A stretch of 21,753 nt of DNA. It comes from an uncultured Parafilimonas sp. (GTDB lineage Bacteria; Bacteroidota; Bacteroidia; Chitinophagales; Chitinophagaceae). The position numbers were made by a program, and so were the translations under genes. Location of the stretch: contig CALAGJ010000144.1 of the NCBI GenBank assembly GCA_937892395.1, forward strand, positions 1 to 21,753, given 5' to 3'. How positions within the stretch are numbered: position 1 is the first letter of the stretch; every line of letters starts with the position of its first letter. The notes beneath the pieces are model-generated. The model had not been told where the DNA came from, ran no database searches, and worked only from the letters and a program-made list of their open reading frames with translations. Below, in pieces: positions 8,370-14,569 of the stretch.

Positions 8370-8400
8370 CAAAAATACGTTTACGCAACTTTGTTGCAAA
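8370..8400 (-). promoter_or_regulatory. promoter of the MerC-like gene, near-leaderless
   Basis: On the minus strand, TTTG (8400-8397), a 19-base spacer and TATTTTTG (8377-8370) match the Bacteroidetes consensus exactly. Only four bases (CAAA) separate the -7 box from the ATG at 8365, so the transcript probably starts at or within a few bases of the start codon. Confidence 0.75.
8385..8397. promoter_or_regulatory. candidate repressor operator (Fur/Zur-like palindrome)
   Basis: GCAAC-TTT-GTTGC is a perfect 5-3-5 palindrome lying in the promoter spacer and touching the -33 element, the ideal place for a repressor. Metal regulators of the Fur/Zur family bind AT-rich palindromes of similar size. 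Assignment to Zur or Fur is inference from the neighbouring MerC gene; no such regulator is in the window. Confidence 0.55.
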
Positions 8401-8446
8401 AACATTTTTAAACAAGGAGTACAATTAAGAAATTTTTTAGAGAAAG

Positions 8447-8477
8447 TTTGGCTATCATTCACATGCTCCTATATTTG
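8447..8477 (+). promoter_or_regulatory. Bacteroidetes-type promoter of tRNA-Val
   Basis: TTTG (8447-8450), 19 bases, then TATATTTG (8470-8477) matches TTTG-N19-TAnnTTTG exactly. Transcription would begin near 8481-8484, about 25 bases before the tRNA. Confidence 0.8.
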
Positions 8478-8506
8478 CACTCCTTTCAGGAAATATTCTT
8501 ATTTAT

Positions 8507-8584
8507 GGGAGTTTAGCTCAGCTGGTTTAGAGCATCTGCCTTACAAGCAGAGGGTCGGCGGTTCGAACCCGTCAACTCCCACCA
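8507..8584 (+). tRNA. tRNA-Val (anticodon TAC)
   Basis: A complete cloverleaf is readable. The acceptor arm GGGAGTT pairs with AACTCCC. The D-arm is GCTC...GAGC, the anticodon stem is TCTGC/GCAGA with loop CTTACAA (anticodon TAC at 8542-8544), and the T-arm has GGTTCGAA. The discriminator A and the CCA end are encoded. It reads GTA valine codons and, with U34 modification, probably other GTN codons. It has its own promoter upstream and a terminator immediately downstream, so it is a single-gene transcript. Confidence 0.97.
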
Positions 8585-8588
8585 AATG

Positions 8589-8610
8589 CCCACATTGCGT
8601 GGGTTTTTTT
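8589..8610 (+). terminator. terminator of tRNA-Val
   Basis: CCCAC (8589-8593) and GTGGG (8599-8603) form a GC-rich stem with a five-base loop, followed by seven T residues. It lies four bases after the encoded CCA. Confidence 0.85.
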
Positions 8611-8650
8611 ATGCGTGGTTTAGAGCATTTCGATTGTATCAATAGCACCA
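8611..8650 (+). pseudogene. probable degraded tRNA-Val copy
   Basis: The 13 bases TGGTTTAGAGCAT of the tRNA D-arm (8523-8535) recur exactly at 8616-8628. They are followed by TTCGA, a short diverged stretch and a terminal CACCA at 8646-8650. This order matches a tRNA that has lost its anticodon arm. The exact repeat is seen directly; reading it as a tRNA remnant is inference. It ends where the umuC stop codon begins. Confidence 0.45.
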
Positions 8651-9931
8651 CTAGTGCAATTCATACAGCTCATTCCACCTTGTAGTATATCGTGGGCTGC
8701 GCATTTCCTGCCTCATCTTCCAGTTGCGCTGTAGTCCACTGCTCACATATTTTACCGTATCTTCTTTAATTCCAAAATTAATATTGTCCATAGCTTCCAT
8801 AAGGAGGTGTCTTCGATTGTATGTAGGCAAAAAAAACAAGTTACCCTGTATGGCAGTATCGGGCACAATATCGGCAAGCATTACCCCGCCCTTTATGTAT
8901 CGCATACCGGGTTGGTACAATTGCTCCACCATTGGCAATGTAAAGCCAAGCAACTCATGTGTTATAGATGTGGCAGTAGGCATTAAGATATGCTTATGTA
9001 CACTGCGTGGCGCATACTCTTTGCTGCGTGATTCATCATTAAACACCAGCATTACTTCTACAAGCCGGGCAGCAGCATGCTGTCTGCGTAGCTTTTCGGC
9101 AGCACGGGCCGTATATGTGGCAATAGCCTCCCGCAGATCTTTTTGTGCGTACACAGGTTTGCCAAACATACGGGTGGTAGCTATCATTTTCTTTTTAATC
9201 AGTGGATCTTTCAGCGCAATACAAGGCAGCTCTTGTAGTTCTCTGATAAAGCGCACTCCCGTTACACCCCCCAGCTGTGTGCGTGCCCAGCCCTCACTCA
9301 TTTGCCGCAGCTGCCAGGCATTATAAATATGCCATTCCTCCCTGAGCTTATGAGCATATCGTCTGCCTATACCCCACAAATCCGCTACTGCTGTCGCTTT
9401 CAGGGCTTTTTGTATGCCATCTGCTGTATCTAAAACAAATATACCACCGGTGCCCTGCTTATCTTTTTTTGCAAGTTTATTGGCTACTTTGCTCAGCACT
9501 TTGGTAGGAGCAGCACCAATAGAAACTTTTATACCCGTCCACATTTCCACCTTTTCCTTAAGCATACTGAGATAGGTCGGTAGCTGCTGCACAGCCACTT
9601 CATCCAAATCAACAAAACATTCATCTACAGAATACACTTCAATTTTATCTGCACCTACTAACAGTTTAAGTGAATCCATTACCCGGCGGCTCAGGTCTCC
9701 ATACAAATAGTAATTACTCGAAAAAACACTGATGCCATGTTGCTTTATAGCATCCTTACTTTGATAGTATGGTACAGCCATATCCACACCCAGCGTTTTA
9801 GCTTCATCCGTACGGCTTATAATGCAGCCATCATTATTACTCAGTACCACCACGGGTTTTTCCCAGAGGTCTGGTCTGAATAAACGCTCACATCCACAAT
9901 AAAAACTATTACAATCTATAATTGCCTTCAT
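8651..9931 (-). CDS. umuC: Y-family DNA polymerase, UmuC (Pol V catalytic subunit)
   Basis: This 426-residue translesion DNA polymerase copies past DNA damage; in E. coli it works with processed UmuD as Pol V. The length nearly equals E. coli UmuC (422). Catalytic acidic residues are D6 (IIDCNSF) and D103-E104 in YSVDECFVDLD; Y11 is at the steric-gate position. The finger/palm region includes VVVLSNNDGCIISR (27-40). The little-finger and C-terminal UmuC-specific regions are present and the frame is intact. umuD, normally directly upstream, is absent: the 435 bases upstream have no minus-strand gene. The polymerase must use a UmuD encoded elsewhere or act alone. The stop codon abuts the tRNA remnant. 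An inverted repeat about 75 bases upstream could be a damage-response operator. Confidence 0.94.
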   Translation of the reverse strand: MKAIIDCNSFYCGCERLFRPDLWEKPVVVLSNNDGCIISRTDEAKTLGVDMAVPYYQSKDAIKQHGISVFSSNYYLYGDLSRRVMDSLKLLVGADKIEVYSVDECFVDLDEVAVQQLPTYLSMLKEKVEMWTGIKVSIGAAPTKVLSKVANKLAKKDKQGTGGIFVLDTADGIQKALKATAVADLWGIGRRYAHKLREEWHIYNAWQLRQMSEGWARTQLGGVTGVRFIRELQELPCIALKDPLIKKKMIATTRMFGKPVYAQKDLREAIATYTARAAEKLRRQHAAARLVEVMLVFNDESRSKEYAPRSVHKHILMPTATSITHELLGFTLPMVEQLYQPGMRYIKGGVMLADIVPDTAIQGNLFFLPTYNRRHLLMEAMDNINFGIKEDTVKYVSSGLQRNWKMRQEMRSPRYTTRWNELYELH

Positions 9932-10004
9932 ACATTAAATTTTCAAAATGATTATCAGGCACAAAACCAATCATTCTATTACAATCCAATTTGTCGGGGT
10001 AAAA

Positions 10005-10023
10005 TTACTAATATATTTAGTAA
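10005..10023. promoter_or_regulatory. inverted repeat upstream of umuC, possible operator
   Basis: TTACTAA-TATAT-TTAGTAA is a perfect 7-5-7 inverted repeat between umuC and the divergent small ORF. It could be a LexA-type or other operator. I do not know a LexA consensus for this group, so the link to SOS is inference from position only. Confidence 0.4.
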
Positions 10024-10031
10024 AATAAATT

Positions 10032-10062
10032 TTTGTTGCTTTGTCTAAGACGATTACCTTCG
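10032..10062 (+). promoter_or_regulatory. possible promoter of the small membrane ORF
   Basis: TTTG (10032-10035), 19 bases, then TACCTTCG (10055-10062) matches the Bacteroidetes consensus at all but one defined position. Transcription would start near 10066. Confidence 0.4.
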
Positions 10063-10114
10063 TAAAAATTTTTTTGCTATCAAACACAAATCATTACTCT
10101 ACTTGCTTTGTTTT

Positions 10115-10276
10115 ATGCTATTGACTTTAATAGTATTTTTTTATTTGCTGCCTACGGCAAATAAGAAAGAGGCAAAGAGCAACAAAGAAGCCTGTGAGCA
10201 AGAAAAATCAAAAGGTAATGGTGAAGAATTTATCCAGGGAAACCTGCACCAGCGATTCCTATCGTCAAGAGGTTAA
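10115..10276 (+). CDS. small single-helix membrane protein, unknown
   Basis: This short frame encodes 53 residues from the ATG: a hydrophobic helix (LLTLIVFFYLLP), then a lysine/glutamate-rich tail (KKEAKSNKEACEQEKSKG) with one cysteine. I do not recognise it. The clean helix-plus-charged-tail design and the possible promoter upstream suggest it is real. The frame is open back to 10049 and encodes IKHKSLLYLLCF directly before the ATG, which would complete a typical basic-then-hydrophobic N-terminus. The expected start at 10079 is ATC rather than ATG, so the true start is uncertain; TTG at 10103 is another option. It sits 90 bases before the ECF sigma gene on the same strand, and its function is unknown. 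Confidence 0.5.
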   Translation: MLLTLIVFFYLLPTANKKEAKSNKEACEQEKSKGNGEEFIQGNLHQRFLSSRG

Positions 10277-10298
10277 TTTTAGAAAAATTTTAGAGGAT

Positions 10299-10324
10299 TG
10301 TAACATTAATAGCTTTACTCCGTA
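10299..10324 (+). promoter_or_regulatory. candidate ECF-type autoregulatory promoter
   Basis: TGTAAC (10299-10304), 16 bases, then CGTA (10321-10324) resembles the AAC...CGT arrangement of ECF sigma-dependent promoters. It lies 42 bases before the sigma factor start, where an autoregulated promoter would be expected. A partial housekeeping -7 (TAGCTTTA, 10310-10317) overlaps it. Confidence 0.45.
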
Positions 10325-10366
10325 AAAGAGTAGAATTGGCGTGTAGCAGAACAGAGAAAACTATTT

Positions 10367-10852
10367 ATGACGGAACGGGAATACAATTTATGTGTAGATA
10401 ACTATGCAGACAATGTGTTTAGATTTATCGTAAAAAATCTAAGGCATGAAGAGGATGCAAGAGATATTGTGCAGTCAGCATTTGAAAAACTCTGGAAGCA
10501 CAGAGAAGAGGTTGATAATAATAGGTGTAAATCATATTTGTTTACGGTAGCGTATAATCAAATGATTGACCACCTCAGAAAAATAAAGCGGGTGCATCTA
10601 CGAGATGAGTTTAATGAAACAATGAGAGTGGTACAACAACCAATTAACAATCTTAAAAAGAATTTACAAGATGCGCTCAGCAGGCTAAATGATACACAGC
10701 GCAGTCTTGTACTACTAAAGGATTATGAAGGATATAGTTATGAGGAAATAGGTAGAATAACCGGACTAAATGAAAGTCAGGTAAAAGTTTATCTACATAG
10801 GGCAAGGCTTACACTCAGAAACTACATTACAAAACCCGAAAATGTTTTATAA
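10367..10852 (+). CDS. ECF-family RNA polymerase sigma factor
   Basis: This 161-residue alternative sigma factor directs RNA polymerase to promoters controlled by the next gene's anti-sigma protein. Region 2 is at about 5-75, with FRFIVKNLRHEEDARDIVQSAF (core and -10 binding) and SYLFTVAYNQMIDHLRK. Region 4 is at about 100-153, with YSYEEIGRITGLNESQVKVYLHRARLTL as the -35-binding helix-turn-helix. Regions 1 and 3 are absent, as expected for ECF factors. It is the first gene of a three-gene operon: the anti-sigma gene starts 17 bases after the stop. Unlike SusCD-linked ECF systems, no FecR-like protein or SusC is adjacent; the partner is a different transmembrane protein. Confidence 0.95.
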   Translation: MTEREYNLCVDNYADNVFRFIVKNLRHEEDARDIVQSAFEKLWKHREEVDNNRCKSYLFTVAYNQMIDHLRKIKRVHLRDEFNETMRVVQQPINNLKKNLQDALSRLNDTQRSLVLLKDYEGYSYEEIGRITGLNESQVKVYLHRARLTLRNYITKPENVL

Positions 10853-10869
10853 CAGACAATTTATTTGCA

Positions 10870-12012
10870 GTGAAAATAAATAGAAATAATTACGAATCCT
10901 TTTTTCTGCTTTATATAGATAATGAACTTTCTGCGGAGGAAAAAACAGAAGTAGAAAATTTTTTACTCAAAAATTCTGATTTAAGTGATGAGTTTGATTT
11001 GCTTCGAGATACAAAACTAGCAGATGAAGGTTTGACCATATTTGAGCATAAGGAATTGCTGTACAAATCAACAGCATTGCATATAGATACAGAAAACTGT
11101 GAAGAATGGTTTCTGCTCTATACTGACAATGAACTCAGCACTGATGAAAAAGAATCAGTTGATAGATGGCTTTCAAATAACCCCACTTACAAACCTGCGT
11201 TGGAGGTATTGCTCCATACCCAAATGCCAAAAGAAACTATTGTTTTTTCAAATAAAGCATCACTCTACAAACAAGAGGCTCACCGGGTAGTTTCTCTTGC
11301 TCCACGCAGATGGATGGCTGCTGCTTCTATTGCTATATTACTAACAGGAGGATGGTTTTTGTGGAATAGTAAAAATACTATTCAGCAGGATCAAACAGCA
11401 TCAAATACTAATGAAATTTCAAAAAAGATAGAGCCCACCTATGACACAAAAAATGTAACAGGCAAAACGGCATCCATCAGTAGTAAAGACAGTTTTCAAA
11501 AGCAACTATTGAATACTACTATCCAAGCAAAAACAACAAATAAAAAAATCAACGACGATACAATAGAGCAATACGTAAATGTTAAAGAAAACAATATTGA
11601 CAATAGTATTGTAACAAATAATTCTGACCATGCGTATAAAACCATATCAGTTGAAGCAATCAATACAACTGAAGCTGATAATAATTCAATCATTGCAGCA
11701 AACAATCTTTCAGATGATGAAATGAATGAAACAATAAATTCCATTGTGACTGCGGCTATAAACGAAAAAGTACAAACAAATACTGATGCGGATATAGCCA
11801 TGCTGACCAATGCATCAAACAGTAATCACTACACAGTTTTACAAACAGATGATGATAAAAATAATTTGTATGTAGGTGCTTTAAATCTGAATAAAAATAA
11901 ATTGAAAGGCATAATCAGAAAAGCTGGAAAAATCTTTAGTGATAAAACAAAAAACATTGCCGACATCAATGGTGACATCATCAAATCAACATCTGGTTCC
12001 ATAAAAAAATAA
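10870..12012 (+). CDS. transmembrane anti-sigma factor with duplicated N-terminal domain
   Basis: This 380-residue protein probably holds the upstream sigma factor at the membrane until a signal releases it. The cytoplasmic N-terminus carries two copies of one module: residues 8-66 (FFLLYIDNELSAEEK...LLYKS) and 77-134 (WFLLYTDNELSTDEK...SLYKQ). The LLY-DNELS-EEK core resembles anti-sigma zinc-finger-type domains of Bacteroidetes, but the HxxxCxxC ligands are missing. A single membrane helix follows at about 148-166 (MAAASIAILLTGGWFLW). The periplasmic part of about 210 residues is rich in N, T, S and K with low complexity, probably disordered. The start is GTG; translation of the next gene begins 13 bases after the stop. 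The anti-sigma role is inferred from architecture and position. Confidence 0.82.
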   Translation: MKINRNNYESFFLLYIDNELSAEEKTEVENFLLKNSDLSDEFDLLRDTKLADEGLTIFEHKELLYKSTALHIDTENCEEWFLLYTDNELSTDEKESVDRWLSNNPTYKPALEVLLHTQMPKETIVFSNKASLYKQEAHRVVSLAPRRWMAAASIAILLTGGWFLWNSKNTIQQDQTASNTNEISKKIEPTYDTKNVTGKTASISSKDSFQKQLLNTTIQAKTTNKKINDDTIEQYVNVKENNIDNSIVTNNSDHAYKTISVEAINTTEADNNSIIAANNLSDDEMNETINSIVTAAINEKVQTNTDADIAMLTNASNSNHYTVLQTDDDKNNLYVGALNLNKNKLKGIIRKAGKIFSDKTKNIADINGDIIKSTSGSIKK

Positions 12013-12025
12013 ATACAAATAGAAT

Positions 12026-12907
12026 ATGAAAAAGTATGTACTCATGCTCTTGGCACTATTGTGTGCCGGTTTAACTAAAGCCCAGGATAGCACTGCCACA
12101 AATGCTGGCGATACCATTAAAGTAGGAAATTTTATCATCATTAAAAACAAAAAGAAATCTGATGATAGAGATACAACAGGAAGAGATCCACATGCAACAA
12201 TTGACATCACCATTGGCAACGACGATGATGTTGATAACGATGATGAAGAAAATAGTAAACCATCCAATATAAGTACCAACTGGTTTATATTTGATTTAGG
12301 CTTTGCTAATATGCGAGACAAAACAGACTATGGAAGCCCCGAGGCAAATGCATATCTCAACGCAAATGGTGGCGCAGCTTTTACCGCAGATGACCTTGAT
12401 TTAAACACGGGTAAATCCAGCAACGTAAACCTCTGGTTTTTTATGCAAAAACTAAACATTACAAAGCATGTACTCAATCTCAAATATGGTCTGGGTATGG
12501 AAATGTATAATTATCGGTATAAAAAAGCAATCAGTTATAACGATGATCCTTCCTATATCTACAGAGACTCTGTAAGCTTTTCAAAAAATAAATTATTTGT
12601 CAATTATCTTACCGTACCGTTGATGTTTAATATCAATGCAACTCCGGAAAAACGAAAAGGTTTTACACTGAGTGCCGGCGTAAGTGCGGGATACCGCATA
12701 AGTAGCAGAAATAAACAAATAAGTGATGAGCGAGGTAAAGATAAAATAAAAGGAGACTTTGATCTGGAACCATGGCGCTTTGCCTATGTGGCAGAAATGG
12801 GTATCGGCCCGGTGCGTGTGTACGGCAGCTATAGTGTAAATACACTTCATCAAAATGGACTACAGCAATACCCCTATACAGTAGGCTTGCGCTTTAGCAA
12901 TTGGTAA
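12026..12907 (+). CDS. outer-membrane beta-barrel protein of the ECF operon
   Basis: This 293-residue protein has a signal peptide (1-19, ending TKAQ). A linker with an acidic run (NDDDVDNDDEEN at about 64-75) precedes a beta-barrel of about 210 residues with alternating hydrophobic strands. The protein ends YTVGLRFSNW, the aromatic C-terminus typical of outer-membrane barrels. It resembles the PorT/OMP_b-brl family common in Bacteroidetes. As the last gene of the sigma/anti-sigma operon it is a likely target or sensor of that system, perhaps for envelope stress, which is inference. The aspartate-rich linker may bind divalent cations. A terminator follows at 12943-12972. Confidence 0.87.
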   Translation: MKKYVLMLLALLCAGLTKAQDSTATNAGDTIKVGNFIIIKNKKKSDDRDTTGRDPHATIDITIGNDDDVDNDDEENSKPSNISTNWFIFDLGFANMRDKTDYGSPEANAYLNANGGAAFTADDLDLNTGKSSNVNLWFFMQKLNITKHVLNLKYGLGMEMYNYRYKKAISYNDDPSYIYRDSVSFSKNKLFVNYLTVPLMFNINATPEKRKGFTLSAGVSAGYRISSRNKQISDERGKDKIKGDFDLEPWRFAYVAEMGIGPVRVYGSYSVNTLHQNGLQQYPYTVGLRFSNW

Positions 12908-12942
12908 TCGTTTTTTGCACATCCATATTCCCGTATGTGTGA

Positions 12943-12977
12943 AAATGTTCCATCTGAAAAGGTGGAACATTTTTTTA
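12943..12977 (+). terminator. intrinsic terminator of the ECF operon
   Basis: AAATGTTCCA (12943-12952) pairs perfectly with TGGAACATTT (12963-12972) around a 10-base loop, with the T-run continuing to 12977. It lies 36 bases after the barrel gene stop and argues against an rnhA start upstream of 13014. Confidence 0.88.
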
Positions 12978-13013
12978 TTTTCAATCATGTACTTTCTTTA
13001 TTTTGCCATATAT

Positions 13014-13496
13014 ATGCATACCGAAAAAAAATTAATCATATATACGGATGGTTCATCCAGAGGCAATCCGGGTCCGGGAGGTTATGGTGCCATTCTGATG
13101 TTTGGAAATCATACCAAAGAACTGTCTGCTGGCTTTAGAAAAACCACAAACAACCGGATGGAACTATTGGCAGTAATCAAAGCATTAGAAGCCATTACAA
13201 AAAAAAATATTCCGGTATCTATTTATACAGACAGCCGCTATGTGGCAGATGCTATTTCAAAAGGTTGGCTGCAAAACTGGATTGCTACAAATTTTAAAGG
13301 AGGCAAAAAAAACAAGGACCTTTGGATCCAATATCAATTAATAGCCAAACAGTTTAGAATCAATATTCATTGGGTAAAGGGGCATGCAGATAATCCTTAT
13401 AATAATCGTTGCGATACATTAGCTACCACTGCCGCAGATGGAAAGAATTTATTGATAGATGAGGGTTATGAAACGGAGGAAGCTGGTATGTATTGA
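13014..13496 (+). CDS. rnhA: ribonuclease HI
   Basis: This 160-residue cytoplasmic nuclease cuts the RNA strand of RNA-DNA hybrids, clearing R-loops and Okazaki primers. The four catalytic acids are present: D12 (YTDGSSRGNPGPGGYG), E50 (NNRMELLA), D73 (YTDSRYV) and D134 (NRCDTLA), plus H124 in WVKGHADN. The basic-protrusion region with GWLQNWI and KGGKKNKDLW is conserved. The length is close to E. coli RNase HI (155). The frame is open upstream to 12915, but that extension crosses the preceding terminator and encodes no conserved sequence, so the ATG at 13014 is preferred. Confidence 0.96.
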   Translation: MHTEKKLIIYTDGSSRGNPGPGGYGAILMFGNHTKELSAGFRKTTNNRMELLAVIKALEAITKKNIPVSIYTDSRYVADAISKGWLQNWIATNFKGGKKNKDLWIQYQLIAKQFRINIHWVKGHADNPYNNRCDTLATTAADGKNLLIDEGYETEEAGMY

Positions 13497-13561
13497 TTGA
13501 AGCGCCATAACAAAATTTCCTGTCTTTTTGTTAATATGCTTAATTTCACGGCCATAACGAT

Positions 13562-14335
13562 ATGCTTCAATCCATTGCAGAAAGAATCAAGTACATAAAA
13601 CCGGTGCGTGCATTGGTCTATTCGATAGTTGGCATGGCTACCTATCCGGGATTGGCCTTGTACAATAAATTAGAGATAGAAGGTACAGAACACCTGCGTT
13701 CATTGCCAAAAAAAAATGTACTATTTGTAAGTAATCATCAAACATATTTTGCAGATGTCATGCTTTTTCTACACATCTTCTGTGCAGTCAAATGGAGAAA
13801 AGAAAACAAACTTGGTGTACCTTATTATCTGCTCAATCCTTTTACAAACGTACATTTTGTAGCTGCTGAAGAAACTATGAACAGCAGCTTACTTAGCAAG
13901 CTATTTAAACTGGCCGGCGCCCTTACAGTAAAGCGTACCTGGCGGGCTGAGGGACAAAATGTGCATAGAAACAGAGACGAAAACGATACGGAAAAAATTG
14001 ATGAAGCACTCCATAAAAGTTGGGTCATAACATTCCCGCAGGGTACCACAAAACCATTTGCACCTGGTAGAAAAGGCACAGCACATATCATTAAAAATAA
14101 TCAGCCCGTAGTTGTACCTGTAGTTATCAATGGCTTTTGGAGAGCATTCAATAAAACGGGCCTTCGATTCAAAAAAACAGGAACACAACTTAGCATCAGA
14201 TTCAAAGAACCGCTTCAAATAGACTATTCCAAAACTGTAGATGAAATTTTAGAACAAGTAATGGATGCAATAGAGCAAAGTAAAAAATATATGCTTAAAG
14301 GAAAGCATCATATCAGTTCTATTTTAGACAAATAA
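13562..14335 (+). CDS. PlsC-type lysophospholipid acyltransferase, divergent
   Basis: This 257-residue member of the PlsC/LPLAT family probably transfers an acyl group to a lysophospholipid or related acceptor at the membrane. Motif I is SNHQTYFAD (57-65), placing five residues between catalytic H59 and D65 instead of the usual four (HX4D). The glycine motif is FPQGTT, where the canonical form is FPEGTR, so the acidic residue is replaced by glutamine. Downstream, APGRKGTAHII and PVVVPVVINGFWRAF fit the family. One amphipathic/hydrophobic segment lies near the N-terminus (about 17-35). Conserved catalytic H and D suggest it is active. The substrate cannot be stated; 1-acylglycerol-3-phosphate is the usual one. 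It starts 65 bases after rnhA. Confidence 0.87.
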   Translation: MLQSIAERIKYIKPVRALVYSIVGMATYPGLALYNKLEIEGTEHLRSLPKKNVLFVSNHQTYFADVMLFLHIFCAVKWRKENKLGVPYYLLNPFTNVHFVAAEETMNSSLLSKLFKLAGALTVKRTWRAEGQNVHRNRDENDTEKIDEALHKSWVITFPQGTTKPFAPGRKGTAHIIKNNQPVVVPVVINGFWRAFNKTGLRFKKTGTQLSIRFKEPLQIDYSKTVDEILEQVMDAIEQSKKYMLKGKHHISSILDK

Positions 14336-14569
14336 TATCATCAGGATAATATATTTTTTTAGATTTTTTTCCCTTCGGGAAATGAAGCATCTGATGTAGA
14401 TGAATACACCACAGACAACGGATGATGATAAGTATTAAAATATTGAATCGAAAGAAATACGATGATTAACTAAAAAATAGATTTTATAAGAAATCGTAAG
14501 TCAACATCTTAACTTGCTCTTTCACTCCCATACATTACATTGCACTATTCTTACAATATTGGAAGTAAT

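Noticed and set aside
8724..9326. 200-codon plus-strand open frame
   Set aside because: It lies wholly inside umuC on the opposite strand; the umuC frame has intact catalytic motifs, so this is an antisense shadow.
11986..12321. 111-codon minus-strand frame with a serine/leucine-rich sequence
   Set aside because: It is antisense to the barrel gene start; its serine runs are the complement of the aspartate-rich linker.
12915..13013. Upstream extension of rnhA by 33 codons
   Set aside because: It runs through the terminator of the preceding operon and encodes a non-conserved hydrophobic stretch; RNase HI begins naturally at 13014.
14361..14382. Hairpin TTTCCC-TTC-GGGAAA after the acyltransferase gene, considered as a terminator
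   Set aside because: The T-run precedes rather than follows the stem on the plus strand, so it does not fit an intrinsic terminator; its role is unclear.
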